Shown: in pieces, positions 28,021 through 37,417 of the stretch | Layout: every line of letters begins with the position of its first letter | Numbering within the stretch: position 1 is the first letter of the stretch | Source of the DNA: Acidithrix ferrooxidans | GTDB taxonomy: Bacteria > Actinomycetota > Acidimicrobiia > Acidimicrobiales > Acidimicrobiaceae | DNA length: 64,000 nt | Direction of reading: 5' to 3' | Assembly: GCF_000949295.1 (NCBI RefSeq) | Contig: NZ_JXYS01000018.1 | Location: 79,437-143,436, forward strand | Notes under the pieces: model-generated | What the model was told of the DNA's origin: nothing | Seen by the model: only the letters and a program-made list of their open reading frames with translations | Databases searched by the model: none | Translations under genes and position numbers: made by a program

Positions 28021-28761
28021 CTAAAGCATTCGATTGAAGAACTCTTCAACCAAAACCCATCCTTTATTTGCCGCTTCTATACGATAGCTGGGACGGTCGG
28101 CAGCGAAAAATCCATGACCGGCATTTTCAAAGGTGTGAAACTCATGGACCTTATCAAGAGATGTCAAGATTCTCTCAAGTTCCTTTACTTCATCGGGAGA
28201 GGGGAAGGTGTCTTCGATCCCAAATAAACCCAACAACGCACCGCTAAGATTTGCAGCTTGGTCCGCCACGGGAAGAACGCGAATTGGAAACTCTGGAGCA
28301 GGCGAATTTACAACGAATGCGCCATAACAATCTACAACTGCATCAAAGTCAAGGTTGCAAGCCGCGAGAAATGCTTGACGACCACCCGAGCAATAACCTA
28401 TTACACCCATGGTGCCACTGGAATTATCGAGCGATCGCAAATACTCGCTTGCCCCTGCGACGTCGCCAATCAAGCGATCGTCGGGAACTCCGCCGTTGGC
28501 ACGACTGGCTGCTGCTGCGTCATCACTTTGCGCCTTCGGAGCATCTCTGTAGTGTAGATTTGGGCAAAGGGCGTTAAAACCCATATCAGCTATTCGCCGC
28601 GCTATCGCCTTCGTCTCTCGATCATAACCAGGCATGTGATGAATCACAACTACTGAACCTGTCGAAGTTTCACCTACGGATTTAGCCAAATATCCTTCAA
28701 TAATGTCACCATTGAATCCGGGGAAATTGACGGTTTCACAATAAATGCTTCTATCTCTCAA
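28021..28761 (-). CDS. Dienelactone hydrolase family protein
   Basis: Alpha/beta hydrolase of 246 residues. The nucleophile elbow is GYCSGGRQAF, with Cys as in true dienelactone hydrolases. A later acidic region and the final His in ENAGHGFFAADR complete a Cys-Asp-His triad. The substrate is unknown; in this setting it need not act in chloroaromatic breakdown. It is the first gene of a two-gene unit with the DUF6295 protein. Confidence 0.87.
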   Translation of the reverse strand: MRDRSIYCETVNFPGFNGDIIEGYLAKSVGETSTGSVVVIHHMPGYDRETKAIARRIADMGFNALCPNLHYRDAPKAQSDDAAAASRANGGVPDDRLIGDVAGASEYLRSLDNSSGTMGVIGYCSGGRQAFLAACNLDFDAVVDCYGAFVVNSPAPEFPIRVLPVADQAANLSGALLGLFGIEDTFPSPDEVKELERILTSLDKVHEFHTFENAGHGFFAADRPSYRIEAANKGWVLVEEFFNRML

Positions 28762-29022
28762 CTCAAACTCCTAAAAAATCTCCATCGGGTTAACTTCAAG
28801 GCCGATCCAAAACTGATGATCCATACCACCAACCTCAAGATCTCCACAAATGCGAAATTACTCAAATGCTTCACTTTGGACCTCGTAGCCGAGGCGTCTC
28901 GGAACCTTAGAGGTATCCTAATATCAATACAATCAGTTCATTTACCATGAATTGACCGTGGTTTCAAAAAAATACCCATGCACGGGATGAATCGCTGGTA
29001 TAAAAGACCAAGCCACACGCTA

Positions 29023-30984
29023 TCAACCAAAGCGACCGCGCAGTTTGAACAGAGCGTCTCGTAAACCAGCGACAACCTCATTGGGAAAGATAACCTTTAC
29101 GTCACCCACGGAAGAAGCTACGAAATTCCTCAACCAGATCTTCGAGACTATGTTAACTTCGGCAACTAGATAACTTGGATTACGCGTACTTTGAATTGTT
29201 CGATGAGGAATCCTTGCGATCCTCCATGAACTATTGGAATCTATGACTAAAAGAACGCTATCGACGTCTTGATCCGACCCGAAATTAAAGTCTGTTGCAT
29301 TCAACTCCTCGTCGGTTGGAAAAACGGAAATCGCCTCGTCAAGAACGACCACCTCCGCCACACGATCCAATCGGAAAGTCTTCAAAGCCTCAGAGCTGTG
29401 ACACCATCCAAGTAAATACCAATGGCCATCACGCACAAAGAGGCGCAATGGATCGACATGTCGCTCTGAAAAAGCTTGATTGGTCAAAGAAAAGTATCCA
29501 AATCTAAGCGACTTCTTATCGCCTTGAGCCCTACGGATCTCTGTGAGATTTCTGGTACCCTCTACGTCTAAGACCAAGGAGTCGCTGAGATCGCTATCGA
29601 GCCCAAAGACATCAAATATCTTGCCTATTGCACTGGTAAGTTCCTTTTGACCAACAAAATCCCCATGGGCTAAGGCCAACTTGGCGCTCAAAGCTGCAAC
29701 AAAAAGGTCGGTAGCACCCAACCTTAGACCGCTAGCAAAGTCTTCAGAGATGCGGGCAGTGATCTCATCGCCATCAACGATAATCTCTATCAGTTGATCT
29801 GGCGTAAAAGGTGGCAGACCACAACAGGCCACTGTCTCTAGAAGTCCACCAACTGCCGACTCGGGAATTCCAAACAATAAGGAGATCTCTTGAGTTGTAG
29901 TATTTGGGTTTCGATACAACCAGGGCAAAAGCGACATTATCCTTTTGAACTTTGAAGTTCCAGATTCACGTCCAGCCTTCTTGGTGGACGGTGACAATTC
30001 GGCGGCGATGAGACTTTGATATTCCTCTATGTATTCAGTCTCTTCTTCTAAAACTACTGTTTGAAACTCCAGCGAACGGCTTAGCAGATCGAAGGCTCTC
30101 CCTCTAGCACGTGGTGGAGCTACCAACTCAACCTGATCACCAAATTCGATCAAAATCGAGACAAATGCACCAAATCCAGAGATCGCAGCCGAGGCGTGCA
30201 CCGTTTTATTGTCGATTGTATTTACAACCAATTGAGGCAACCTGTCGATTACAATGCTCAAAATCTCTTGAGGAAACTCCAGCTCGACGATCTCTTCATC
30301 TTCCCATCGAACCGACGTCGGACTTTCGGGAAGCACAGTAGAGACATCTACGCGATCTCCGGGGTCGAATTCCTCGGAGGTAATCTCTATATCAGGATCA
30401 AAGTTCTCAATTCGAAAACTCTTAACGAGCAATTGGCCTTCTTCTCTGGCGATCAAGTACCAAGTGCCCCAACGAAACAAGACTCCAAATGGAAGAAGAC
30501 GCCGCTCGATGTTGTGATATCTCGCCCTCACCACTCGATAACGTTGGATTGCCTCAAAAAACTGTGAAACGAGAGGAACTCTAGGGACATAGGCCAACTC
30601 AATCCGCTCACCCTCCCAAACGCAGCCCAGTTTTCTCGCTGAATCGAGCCCACTCTCGTTGCCAAACTGCACCGAGGCCATGGCACCGGCCAACGCGAAA
30701 GCCTCATCTAAATTAAGCATCGGTGCAATTCGAGCCTCTTCCTTTTTAGTTACCAAGTAGGCATCGCCACTAGTTTGTGGATGAGCGACCGTAGTGATTG
30801 GAAGTCCTAGCGCTTTTAAGTCTCGCTTAGCGCGTTCAAAAGCCTGCCGTCGTGCTTCGGGTGAGTCGGGAAAGCCACCTATGTGATCGGTGATCTCAGC
30901 CAGAGAGAGCGGCCGACTTGCATTGGATAACAAAAGATATAGATTTAAAAGTCTGCTCAAAGGGTCTGAAGTGCTCATTATCAA
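29023..30984 (-). CDS. Fused PafB-PafC WYL-domain transcriptional regulator
   Basis: A 653-residue protein with two tandem copies of the winged-helix plus WYL layout. The first half (about 1-320) starts SRLLNLYLLLSNASRPLSLAEI and has FRWGTWYLIA in its WYL domain. The second half (about 335-653) has its own helix-turn-helix region (IMSLLPWLYRNPNTTTQEI) and WYL core RDGHWYLLGWC. This is the PafBC activator of the LexA-independent DNA damage response in actinobacteria, usually two genes (pafB, pafC) but naturally fused in some species. No proteasome genes lie next to it here. The start region MIMSTSDPL offers two near starts. Confidence 0.88.
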   Translation of the reverse strand: MIMSTSDPLSRLLNLYLLLSNASRPLSLAEITDHIGGFPDSPEARRQAFERAKRDLKALGLPITTVAHPQTSGDAYLVTKKEEARIAPMLNLDEAFALAGAMASVQFGNESGLDSARKLGCVWEGERIELAYVPRVPLVSQFFEAIQRYRVVRARYHNIERRLLPFGVLFRWGTWYLIAREEGQLLVKSFRIENFDPDIEITSEEFDPGDRVDVSTVLPESPTSVRWEDEEIVELEFPQEILSIVIDRLPQLVVNTIDNKTVHASAAISGFGAFVSILIEFGDQVELVAPPRARGRAFDLLSRSLEFQTVVLEEETEYIEEYQSLIAAELSPSTKKAGRESGTSKFKRIMSLLPWLYRNPNTTTQEISLLFGIPESAVGGLLETVACCGLPPFTPDQLIEIIVDGDEITARISEDFASGLRLGATDLFVAALSAKLALAHGDFVGQKELTSAIGKIFDVFGLDSDLSDSLVLDVEGTRNLTEIRRAQGDKKSLRFGYFSLTNQAFSERHVDPLRLFVRDGHWYLLGWCHSSEALKTFRLDRVAEVVVLDEAISVFPTDEELNATDFNFGSDQDVDSVLLVIDSNSSWRIARIPHRTIQSTRNPSYLVAEVNIVSKIWLRNFVASSVGDVKVIFPNEVVAGLRDALFKLRGRFG

Positions 30985-31640
30985 TTGATGCTACCAAACA
31001 ATTCAAAGCTTGGTACGATACTTTTACACCATTTGAGAAGGGATTGGTAGCTCTTAGGACAACTCCTTTTGGCCCAGGTCCAGGATGAGTTGCAATCAAG
31101 TAATTAACATATTTTCCAAATGGGTACAGATGCCACAATTACCCTTTAAATAAATCCCCATAAACCGCTCTTTTTATGAAACCTAAAAGCCTCATTTTAC
31201 GACGTCTAAACTTGCTGTACTATCGACAGGCAAAAAAATGCCAACTCACTTGACCCCTTGGGAGATCAAAAGCACACCTACCGATTGCAGGATCTCCGAA
31301 CTCTCAGAGTCTAAACTTCCAACTTCTCATGAAATTCGCTAACCATCAATTCATAACTTAGCAATTTAGGAAAAGCCAACAGGGCGCCATGTCTAACATT
31401 CGAATTTTCGGGATTATAATCTTCTAGCTCACGCCCTGGAGAATTCCACCGGAGTTAACCATGTCATTTCGATAGGCGTTGACAAAACCTTAATTTGTCC
31501 CCTGGATTTAAAGACCAAATCAACTACGGGTTACTAGCGGACCATATGATGTATCATCTTATTCCAAGGTAATTATTTAATGTTCATAGATGGGAACAAG
31601 CCCTGCTTCTATCGTACTTAGCGAGTGAACTTGGATCGAG
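30985..31640. other. Intergenic stretch between pafBC and ctaG-like gene
   Basis: 656 bases without a supported gene, between divergent genes. A minus-strand frame reaching 31138 runs into pafBC in another frame and shows no domain. The stretch should hold both promoters. AT-rich, no clear hairpin or repeat. Confidence 0.35.
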
Positions 31641-32546
31641 ATGATAAAGCACAACCCTTTGACATTCACATTCCATCTCTTTGTATTTGCCCTAACACTG
31701 TTTTTAGCTATCTTCTATCCAGTGTCGCTTACAGTAGCTACTTGGAAGCGACAAAAGCGCGCCTCCACTAATAAAATCCCACGAGGTTCCAACCTCACCC
31801 TTATTGCACTAACGCATACATCGCGTCGAAAGGTACTTAGTTTCTATTCGGGCATCGCACTTGGCTTTATAGCCCTGAGCTGGCCAATTGGAGATTTAGC
31901 GCGTCACTACTCCCTCTTTGTCTACCTTGTCTCAAATTCAATTCTTCTGCTGGCCGCCCTACCTTTAGTCTTATTGGGTCTGCCAAAGTGGTTTTATGCC
32001 GAAATTACGCGATCTCGCCAACTTGATCGCCTTGCTTCAATTGCCACCAACCCCATAATCTCGACCATCGCATTTTCCAGCGTTGTAATTGCCTCAATGG
32101 TCCCATCGGTAGTCTCCTGGGAGACCTCTTCGGCTTTATATTGGAATCTCTTCCACATGGCTGAATGTGTTGGTGCGGCGATGATGTGGTTTACGGCTCT
32201 CAATCTTCTTCCTGGCCTGAGAGGTCTTGGGTCGATCGCAAGAGTTGCCTTCTTGTTCGTTCAATCACTGCTACCTACCTTCCCCGCCATTGTCTTGATC
32301 TTCGCAAGGCATTCGATGTACAATCCATATTCGCATGAAGCCAAAAAGATAGGAATTAGCCCACTTGCCGACCAGCAGTTAGCAGGGGGAACAGTAAAAA
32401 TAATTTCGATCATAGTTTTCTGGTCAATAGCTGCAATAATTCTGGCAAGAGCTGCAAAAGATGAGGAGTCTGGATCCTCCGGCCCCAGTTTCACTTGGGA
32501 CGACGTAGAACGAGAATTTCAGCGCACTGCACCTATAGATCAATAG
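31641..32546 (+). CDS. CtaG-like cytochrome c oxidase assembly membrane protein
   Basis: Polytopic membrane protein (301 residues, about seven hydrophobic segments) of the caa3_CtaG family, which helps deliver copper to or assemble caa3-type oxidases. Supporting segments are WPIGDLARHYSLFVYL, LPLVLLGLP, FHMAECVGAAMMWF and the late PLADQQLAGGTVKI, typical of this family. The usual QH pair in the first loop reads RHY. No oxidase genes are adjacent, so the partner complex is elsewhere. Copper export genes lie about 20 kb away. Confidence 0.8.
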   Translation: MIKHNPLTFTFHLFVFALTLFLAIFYPVSLTVATWKRQKRASTNKIPRGSNLTLIALTHTSRRKVLSFYSGIALGFIALSWPIGDLARHYSLFVYLVSNSILLLAALPLVLLGLPKWFYAEITRSRQLDRLASIATNPIISTIAFSSVVIASMVPSVVSWETSSALYWNLFHMAECVGAAMMWFTALNLLPGLRGLGSIARVAFLFVQSLLPTFPAIVLIFARHSMYNPYSHEAKKIGISPLADQQLAGGTVKIISIIVFWSIAAIILARAAKDEESGSSGPSFTWDDVEREFQRTAPIDQ

Positions 32547-32625
32547 AAGGTCACTACCAAAACCTCTCGCAGCCCCACCGCTGTGACCACGGAATCTACA
32601 GGAAAGGCGAGATTTCCTATTATGC

Positions 32626-32637
32626 TAACCTAGGTTA
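32626..32637. promoter_or_regulatory. Perfect 12-bp palindrome upstream of typA
   Basis: TAACCTAGGTTA lies 63 bases before the typA GTG. A small AGGAAA/TTTCCT hairpin (about 32599-32619) precedes it. It could be an operator or chance; no regulator is assigned. Confidence 0.3.
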
Positions 32638-32699
32638 ATTGACCCAAAAGGTCTACCGACTCCCCCATTCTCTCCTAATATAGCTTCCCGGAGTTCTTT

Positions 32700-34526
32700 G
32701 TGCCTATAAGAAACGATTTACGTAACATTGCCATAATTGCCCACGTCGACCACGGCAAAACAACACTTGTCGATGCAATGTTGCGACAAAGCGGCGCATT
32801 TAGCGAGCGCGCTGAGCTGACCGACCGCGTCATGGACTCGATGGATTTAGAGCGCGAAAAGGGAATTACCATTCTCGCAAAGCAAACAGCCATCACCTTT
32901 CGTGAGACCAAGATAAACATCGTCGACACGCCAGGTCACGCCGATTTTGGCGGCGAAGTTGAAAGAGCACTCGCAATGGTCGACGGCGCCTTACTCTTAG
33001 TCGATGCCGCCGAAGGGCCCCTTCCTCAGACTCGATTTGTGCTTAGAAAAGCACTCGCAAAGCATCTGCCGATGATATTGGTCCTCAACAAAGTAGACCG
33101 ACCAGATGCACGCGTGAAGGAAGTTCTAGACGAGGTCTATGAGCTCTTTTTAGACCTAGATGCCACCGAAGAACAGATCGACTTTCCAATTTTATATGCC
33201 TCCGGTAAAAACGGATGGGCAACTCCAGAGCCAGACACTCTAGGGGAAAACCTCATACCCCTCTTTGAGACTATCGTTGCACGCGTTGCTCCTCCAACGT
33301 ATGACTCAGACGAAGTCCTCCAAGCTCTAGTTACCAACATTGACGCAAGTCCATATCTAGGTCGCCTTGCAATTTGTCGAATCATAAACGGTAGAATGTC
33401 AAGGGGCGAAAATGTGATCTGGTGTCGCCGCGATGGCACCAATCAAAGGGTAAAGATCTCAGAGCTCTTCATCACGAACGCGCTAGAACGTAGCTCCGCT
33501 GAAACAGCCGGACCTGGTGAAATTGTAGCAATCGCTGGAATTCCAGATATTACGATAGGCGAGACTCTAGCCAATCTTGAAAACCCAGTCGCATTACCTC
33601 TCCTTCTAGTGGATGAACCATCTATATCCATGACAATAGGTGTTAATACGGCGCCACTTGCTGGACGCGAAGGCACCAAGGTAACTGCTCGTCTCATAAA
33701 GAACCGACTAGATCAGGAATTAATCGGAAACGTCTCGCTTCGAGTTCTCAACACTGAACGACCCGACACTTGGGAGGTCCAAGGTCGTGGCGAATTGGCT
33801 CTCGCCATCTTGATCGAGATAATGCGCCGCGAAGGTTTCGAGCTGACAGTTGGAAAGCCACAAGTAATCACAAAGATCGTCGATGGAAAAGTTCACGAGC
33901 CGGTCGAACAGCTTGAAATTGATTCACCTGAAGATTTCCTTGGGCCTCTGACACAGATCCTCGCAACCCGCAAGGCAACTTTGGCAGAGATGATAAACCA
34001 CGGAACCGGTTGGATAAGGATGATCTATTCAGTACCATCTCGTGGATTGATTGGCATTCGAACGGAGATTCTAACCCAGACCAAGGGCACGGCACAGATC
34101 CACCATGCATTCGATCGCTACGAACCATGGTTTGGCGAAATCAGAAGCCGCCTAAGCGGCTCAATGATCGCCGATAGAACTGGAGTCGCCACTTCCTATG
34201 CGCTGTTGAATCTACAAGAGCGCGGATCGCTCTTTGTCTCTCCGACCGAGGACGTCTACGAAGGTATGATCGTCGGCGAAAACTCACGCCAAGACGACAT
34301 GGACGTCAACCCCACCAAGGAAAAGAAGTTGACAAACGTTCGATCCTCCACTGCGGAAGAACTAGTTCGCCTAACTCCTGCACGGCCAGTGACCCTAGAA
34401 GCCGCACTTGAATTCATAATTGAAGACGAATGCATTGAGGTGACTCCTAAGTCGGTTCGATTGCGAAAGGTTGCTCTTTCAATGCAAGAACGATCTAGAT
34501 TACGTTCCAACAAGAGCAGAAACTAA
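32700..34526 (+). CDS. typA: Translational GTPase TypA/BipA
   Basis: Ribosome-associated GTPase with roles in stress response and 50S assembly. The 608-residue length fits. G1 is AHVDHGKTTL (about residues 15-24), G3 VDTPGHADFGGEVER, G4 NKVDRPDA; the C-terminal domain holds RGLIGIRTEIL and the YEGMIVGENSRQDDMDVNP signature of TypA. It starts with GTG behind GGAG at a six-base spacing. Strong hairpins follow the stop. Monocistronic. Confidence 0.96.
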   Translation: MPIRNDLRNIAIIAHVDHGKTTLVDAMLRQSGAFSERAELTDRVMDSMDLEREKGITILAKQTAITFRETKINIVDTPGHADFGGEVERALAMVDGALLLVDAAEGPLPQTRFVLRKALAKHLPMILVLNKVDRPDARVKEVLDEVYELFLDLDATEEQIDFPILYASGKNGWATPEPDTLGENLIPLFETIVARVAPPTYDSDEVLQALVTNIDASPYLGRLAICRIINGRMSRGENVIWCRRDGTNQRVKISELFITNALERSSAETAGPGEIVAIAGIPDITIGETLANLENPVALPLLLVDEPSISMTIGVNTAPLAGREGTKVTARLIKNRLDQELIGNVSLRVLNTERPDTWEVQGRGELALAILIEIMRREGFELTVGKPQVITKIVDGKVHEPVEQLEIDSPEDFLGPLTQILATRKATLAEMINHGTGWIRMIYSVPSRGLIGIRTEILTQTKGTAQIHHAFDRYEPWFGEIRSRLSGSMIADRTGVATSYALLNLQERGSLFVSPTEDVYEGMIVGENSRQDDMDVNPTKEKKLTNVRSSTAEELVRLTPARPVTLEAALEFIIEDECIEVTPKSVRLRKVALSMQERSRLRSNKSRN

Positions 34527-34542
34527 CTATAGCATCAGAACT

Positions 34543-34576
34543 TGTTTTTTGACGGCTTCTCGAAGAAGTCAAAAAA
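34543..34576 (+). terminator. typA-proximal hairpin
   Basis: Arms GTTTTTTGAC and GTCAAAAAAC with inner pairing TTC/GAA form a long A/T-rich stem about 15 bases after the typA stop. It is the first of two hairpins in this gap. Confidence 0.6.
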
Positions 34577-34591
34577 CGATTAATTGATTTC

Positions 34592-34642
34592 TAAATAGAA
34601 AAAGGCCACGAAATCTAAGATTTCGTGGCCTTTTTCTATTTA
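34592..34642. terminator. 24-bp perfect bidirectional terminator
   Basis: Perfect 24-base arms around a three-base TAA loop, with A-runs on the left arm and T-runs on the right so that both strands end in U-tracts. It lies between convergent typA and the leftward acyl-CoA dehydrogenase gene. Confidence 0.92.
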
Positions 34643-34744
34643 ATTTATATCAGTTGCTACTCGCTGCTCCGTTCAAGCGTATCGATTGGAGCAGTTAAAT
34701 TTCGGACTAACGTCTCTAAATAGGTGCCAGATCTATGGAATAAG

Positions 34745-35965
34745 TTAGTTTTTAGGCACTTCGCTCCAGGGGATATCCTTGTCAACCCGAGGGTCACCCG
34801 GAAGGCCCAGAACCCTCTCGGCCAAGATATTGCGCATAATCTCAGAAGTACCACCTTCGATTGAATTGGCGCGCGAACGCAGAAATATCTTTGGAAGATC
34901 CCTTTCGCTTCTCATATTTACACCAGAAAAGTCTGGACGAATCATCTCGTAACTCGAATATTCAAGGCCACCTGCACCCAAAAGATTCATGGTAAACGAA
35001 TAGATCCTTTGATTAAGCTCCGCATAAGCCAACTTAGCCACCGAACCCTCTGGCCCTGGATTTCCCGCTCTTCGAAGTTGAGCAGCTCTTATATTGGTGA
35101 GCCGATTGACCTCAGCCTCCACCCAAAGCCTTATCAATTCATCTCGATGGCCGCTGGTTTTATTGCTTGAATCACCCCACACCTTCAGGGCCTCAGATAT
35201 TGCACCTGATCCCCTTGGCATAACGTTTCCGCCAATTGAAACTCGCTCATTCATCAAGGTTGTGATAGCGACATTCCAACCTCTACCCACATCGCCTAGG
35301 CGCTGAGAATCCGGGATTCGAACGTTATTAAAGTAGACCTCGTTGAACTCCGCCTCTCCAGTCATCTGGCGAAGTGGTCGGACTTCAACCCCGTCAGACT
35401 CCATATCTACCACAAAATAGGTCATTCCTGCATGCTTTGGAACGCTTGGATCCGTGCGGGCCACAATCATGCCCCAACGAGCGACGTGAGCCAAAGTCGT
35501 CCAAACTTTTTGGCCTGAGATAATCCACTCGTCACCATCTCGCTCAGCTTTTGTCGAGAGTGATGCTACGTCGCTTCCGGCGTTAGGCTCCGAAAAGAGT
35601 TGACACCAAATATGCTCACACGTAAACATGGGGCGGAGAAGCTTTGACGCCAACTCCACCGATGCGTGAGTTGCTAGTGTCGGAGCTCCCATTCCGATTC
35701 CGATGGGATTCCGAGCGAAATTATTAGGGATGCCACGAGCTCTTAGGGTAGATGCGACCACCTCTCCTAAGGCTGGAGATACCCCGAGACCCCCTAGGCC
35801 TATTGGGAAATGAACCCAAGCCAACCCAAGGTCGTATTGAGCGCCCCAAAAATCACGAGCAGAAGTTTTTTCTGGAGGAAATTCTGTCAAAAGCAGATCA
35901 AGCTTTTCCTTAACCAAATTCACTTGATCCTGATCTACTTCGGTGGATCGATCCATTACTGACAT
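34745..35965 (-). CDS. Acyl-CoA dehydrogenase family protein
   Basis: FAD enzyme of the acyl-CoA dehydrogenase superfamily, 406 residues. FAD/substrate segments: CQLFSEPNAGSDVASL, SGQKVWTTLAHVARW, and the C-terminal IEGGTSEIMRNILAERVLGLPG typical of the larger FadE-type proteins. The usual catalytic Glu position reads EGGTSE, as in related long- or branched-chain and steroid enzymes. A GGGAG site precedes the ATG. It is divergent from a second acyl-CoA dehydrogenase gene. Confidence 0.9.
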   Translation of the reverse strand: MSVMDRSTEVDQDQVNLVKEKLDLLLTEFPPEKTSARDFWGAQYDLGLAWVHFPIGLGGLGVSPALGEVVASTLRARGIPNNFARNPIGIGMGAPTLATHASVELASKLLRPMFTCEHIWCQLFSEPNAGSDVASLSTKAERDGDEWIISGQKVWTTLAHVARWGMIVARTDPSVPKHAGMTYFVVDMESDGVEVRPLRQMTGEAEFNEVYFNNVRIPDSQRLGDVGRGWNVAITTLMNERVSIGGNVMPRGSGAISEALKVWGDSSNKTSGHRDELIRLWVEAEVNRLTNIRAAQLRRAGNPGPEGSVAKLAYAELNQRIYSFTMNLLGAGGLEYSSYEMIRPDFSGVNMRSERDLPKIFLRSRANSIEGGTSEIMRNILAERVLGLPGDPRVDKDIPWSEVPKN

Positions 35966-36214
35966 TCATGCTCCCGTTATCAAAGGCTCCGATTTTACGG
36001 TAGTGCTTTAAAGCTTCCGATCTGGATCTAGCAAAGATGCAATCGCATCTATCGCCACCTAATCGGCTCGCAGCACCTACCTCTTATCTAGAGATGTTAC
36101 TACGAATCGATAAAAGATGTTTTGAATCAAACGATTTGCAACTACCTGGAGCGGTATTGTCGAAAATTTCTACCAATTTTGTTTCGGATCCGATTAAGTG
36201 GCAAGATTCATGTT

Positions 36215-37357
36215 GTGAGTGTATTTCAATTAAACGAAGAACAGCGGCAGTTCGCCTCAATAATGAGAGAATTTGCCGAAGCAAAAATTGCACCCCATGC
36301 AGTTGAAGTTGACAAAAGCGAGACCTTTCCATGGAACTCTTACAAAGAGTGTCTAACCATGGAACTTCCATCATTGGGCGTTCCATCAGAGTATGGAGGT
36401 AGTGGCGCCGACCACGTAACCCAAGCGATAATGGTGGAGGAGCTTGCGCGAGTATGTGGCTCCACATCGCTTACGATGTTGATTTCTAAACTAGGAATGA
36501 TTCCAGTTATCAACTGGGGATCAAAGTATCTAAAAGAAAAATACCTTCCTAACGTAGCATCGGGCAAGGCTCAGGCATCATATGCACTGTCGGAGGCAGA
36601 TGCGGGGTCCGATGTAGCATCGATGAAGACAACAGCGGTTCGCGATGGTGACTTTTACATCTTAAATGGTGCAAAATATTGGATAACCAATGCCGGAATC
36701 TCAGATACCTATACCGTATTTGCCAAAACCGACTCCACTAAAGGACATCGCGGGATCTCAGCATTTGTTGTAGAAGCGAAATGGGGCGTAAAAGTTGCCA
36801 AGTTGGAGCACAAACTTGGGATGCGTGGTTCTCCCACCGGTGAGGTCATCTTCGAAGACGTAAGGGTCCCCGTTGAAAACAGAATAGGTGATGAAGGACA
36901 AGGCTTCTACATTGCAATGGGAACGCTAGATCGTTCGCGACCAACTATTGGGGCCCAAGCCGTAGGAATAGCTCAGGGTGCGCTCGATTATGCCGCCCAA
37001 TATTTAAAATCAAGAAATCAATTCGGCCATCCAATCGCAGAATTTCAGGGCCTTCAATTCATGGTCGCAGATATGGCAACTAAGATCGAAGCTGCGCGAG
37101 GCTTGGTCTATCGAGCCTGTTCGTTGATCGATTCTGACCCAGAAAACGAGCTCTCAAAGATAGGTGCTATGGCCAAGATGTTTGCATCAGACACTTCTAT
37201 GTCCGTAGTTGTCGATGCACTTCAGCTACTGGGAGGCTACGGATATACGACTGACTTTCCAATGGAACGATTCTTGCGCGACGCAAAGATAACGCAAATC
37301 TACGAGGGAACGAACCAAATCCAAAGAGTGGTAGTTGCTAAAAAGATTCTGGGATAA
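36215..37357 (+). CDS. Short/medium-chain acyl-CoA dehydrogenase
   Basis: First step of beta-oxidation, transferring electrons to ETF. From the GTG at 36215 the protein has 380 residues, the standard length, beginning VFQLNEEQRQF. An in-frame TTG at 36122 would add 31 unconserved residues. Key segments: YALSEADAGSDVASM (FAD), WITNAGISD, and DAKITQIYEGTNQIQR with the catalytic Glu in IYEGT as in butyryl-CoA dehydrogenases. It is followed after 60 bases by a 3-hydroxyacyl-CoA dehydrogenase gene. Confidence 0.92.
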   Translation: MSVFQLNEEQRQFASIMREFAEAKIAPHAVEVDKSETFPWNSYKECLTMELPSLGVPSEYGGSGADHVTQAIMVEELARVCGSTSLTMLISKLGMIPVINWGSKYLKEKYLPNVASGKAQASYALSEADAGSDVASMKTTAVRDGDFYILNGAKYWITNAGISDTYTVFAKTDSTKGHRGISAFVVEAKWGVKVAKLEHKLGMRGSPTGEVIFEDVRVPVENRIGDEGQGFYIAMGTLDRSRPTIGAQAVGIAQGALDYAAQYLKSRNQFGHPIAEFQGLQFMVADMATKIEAARGLVYRACSLIDSDPENELSKIGAMAKMFASDTSMSVVVDALQLLGGYGYTTDFPMERFLRDAKITQIYEGTNQIQRVVVAKKILG

Positions 37358-37417
37358 ATCGCCCAAACACCTAGACCACAGATACTTTTAGACACTTCGA
37401 AGGGAAATAAAAAAGAT

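Noticed and set aside
30896..31138. 80-codon minus frame upstream of pafBC
   Set aside because: Overlaps pafBC in another frame by about 90 bases, and no family or ribosome site.
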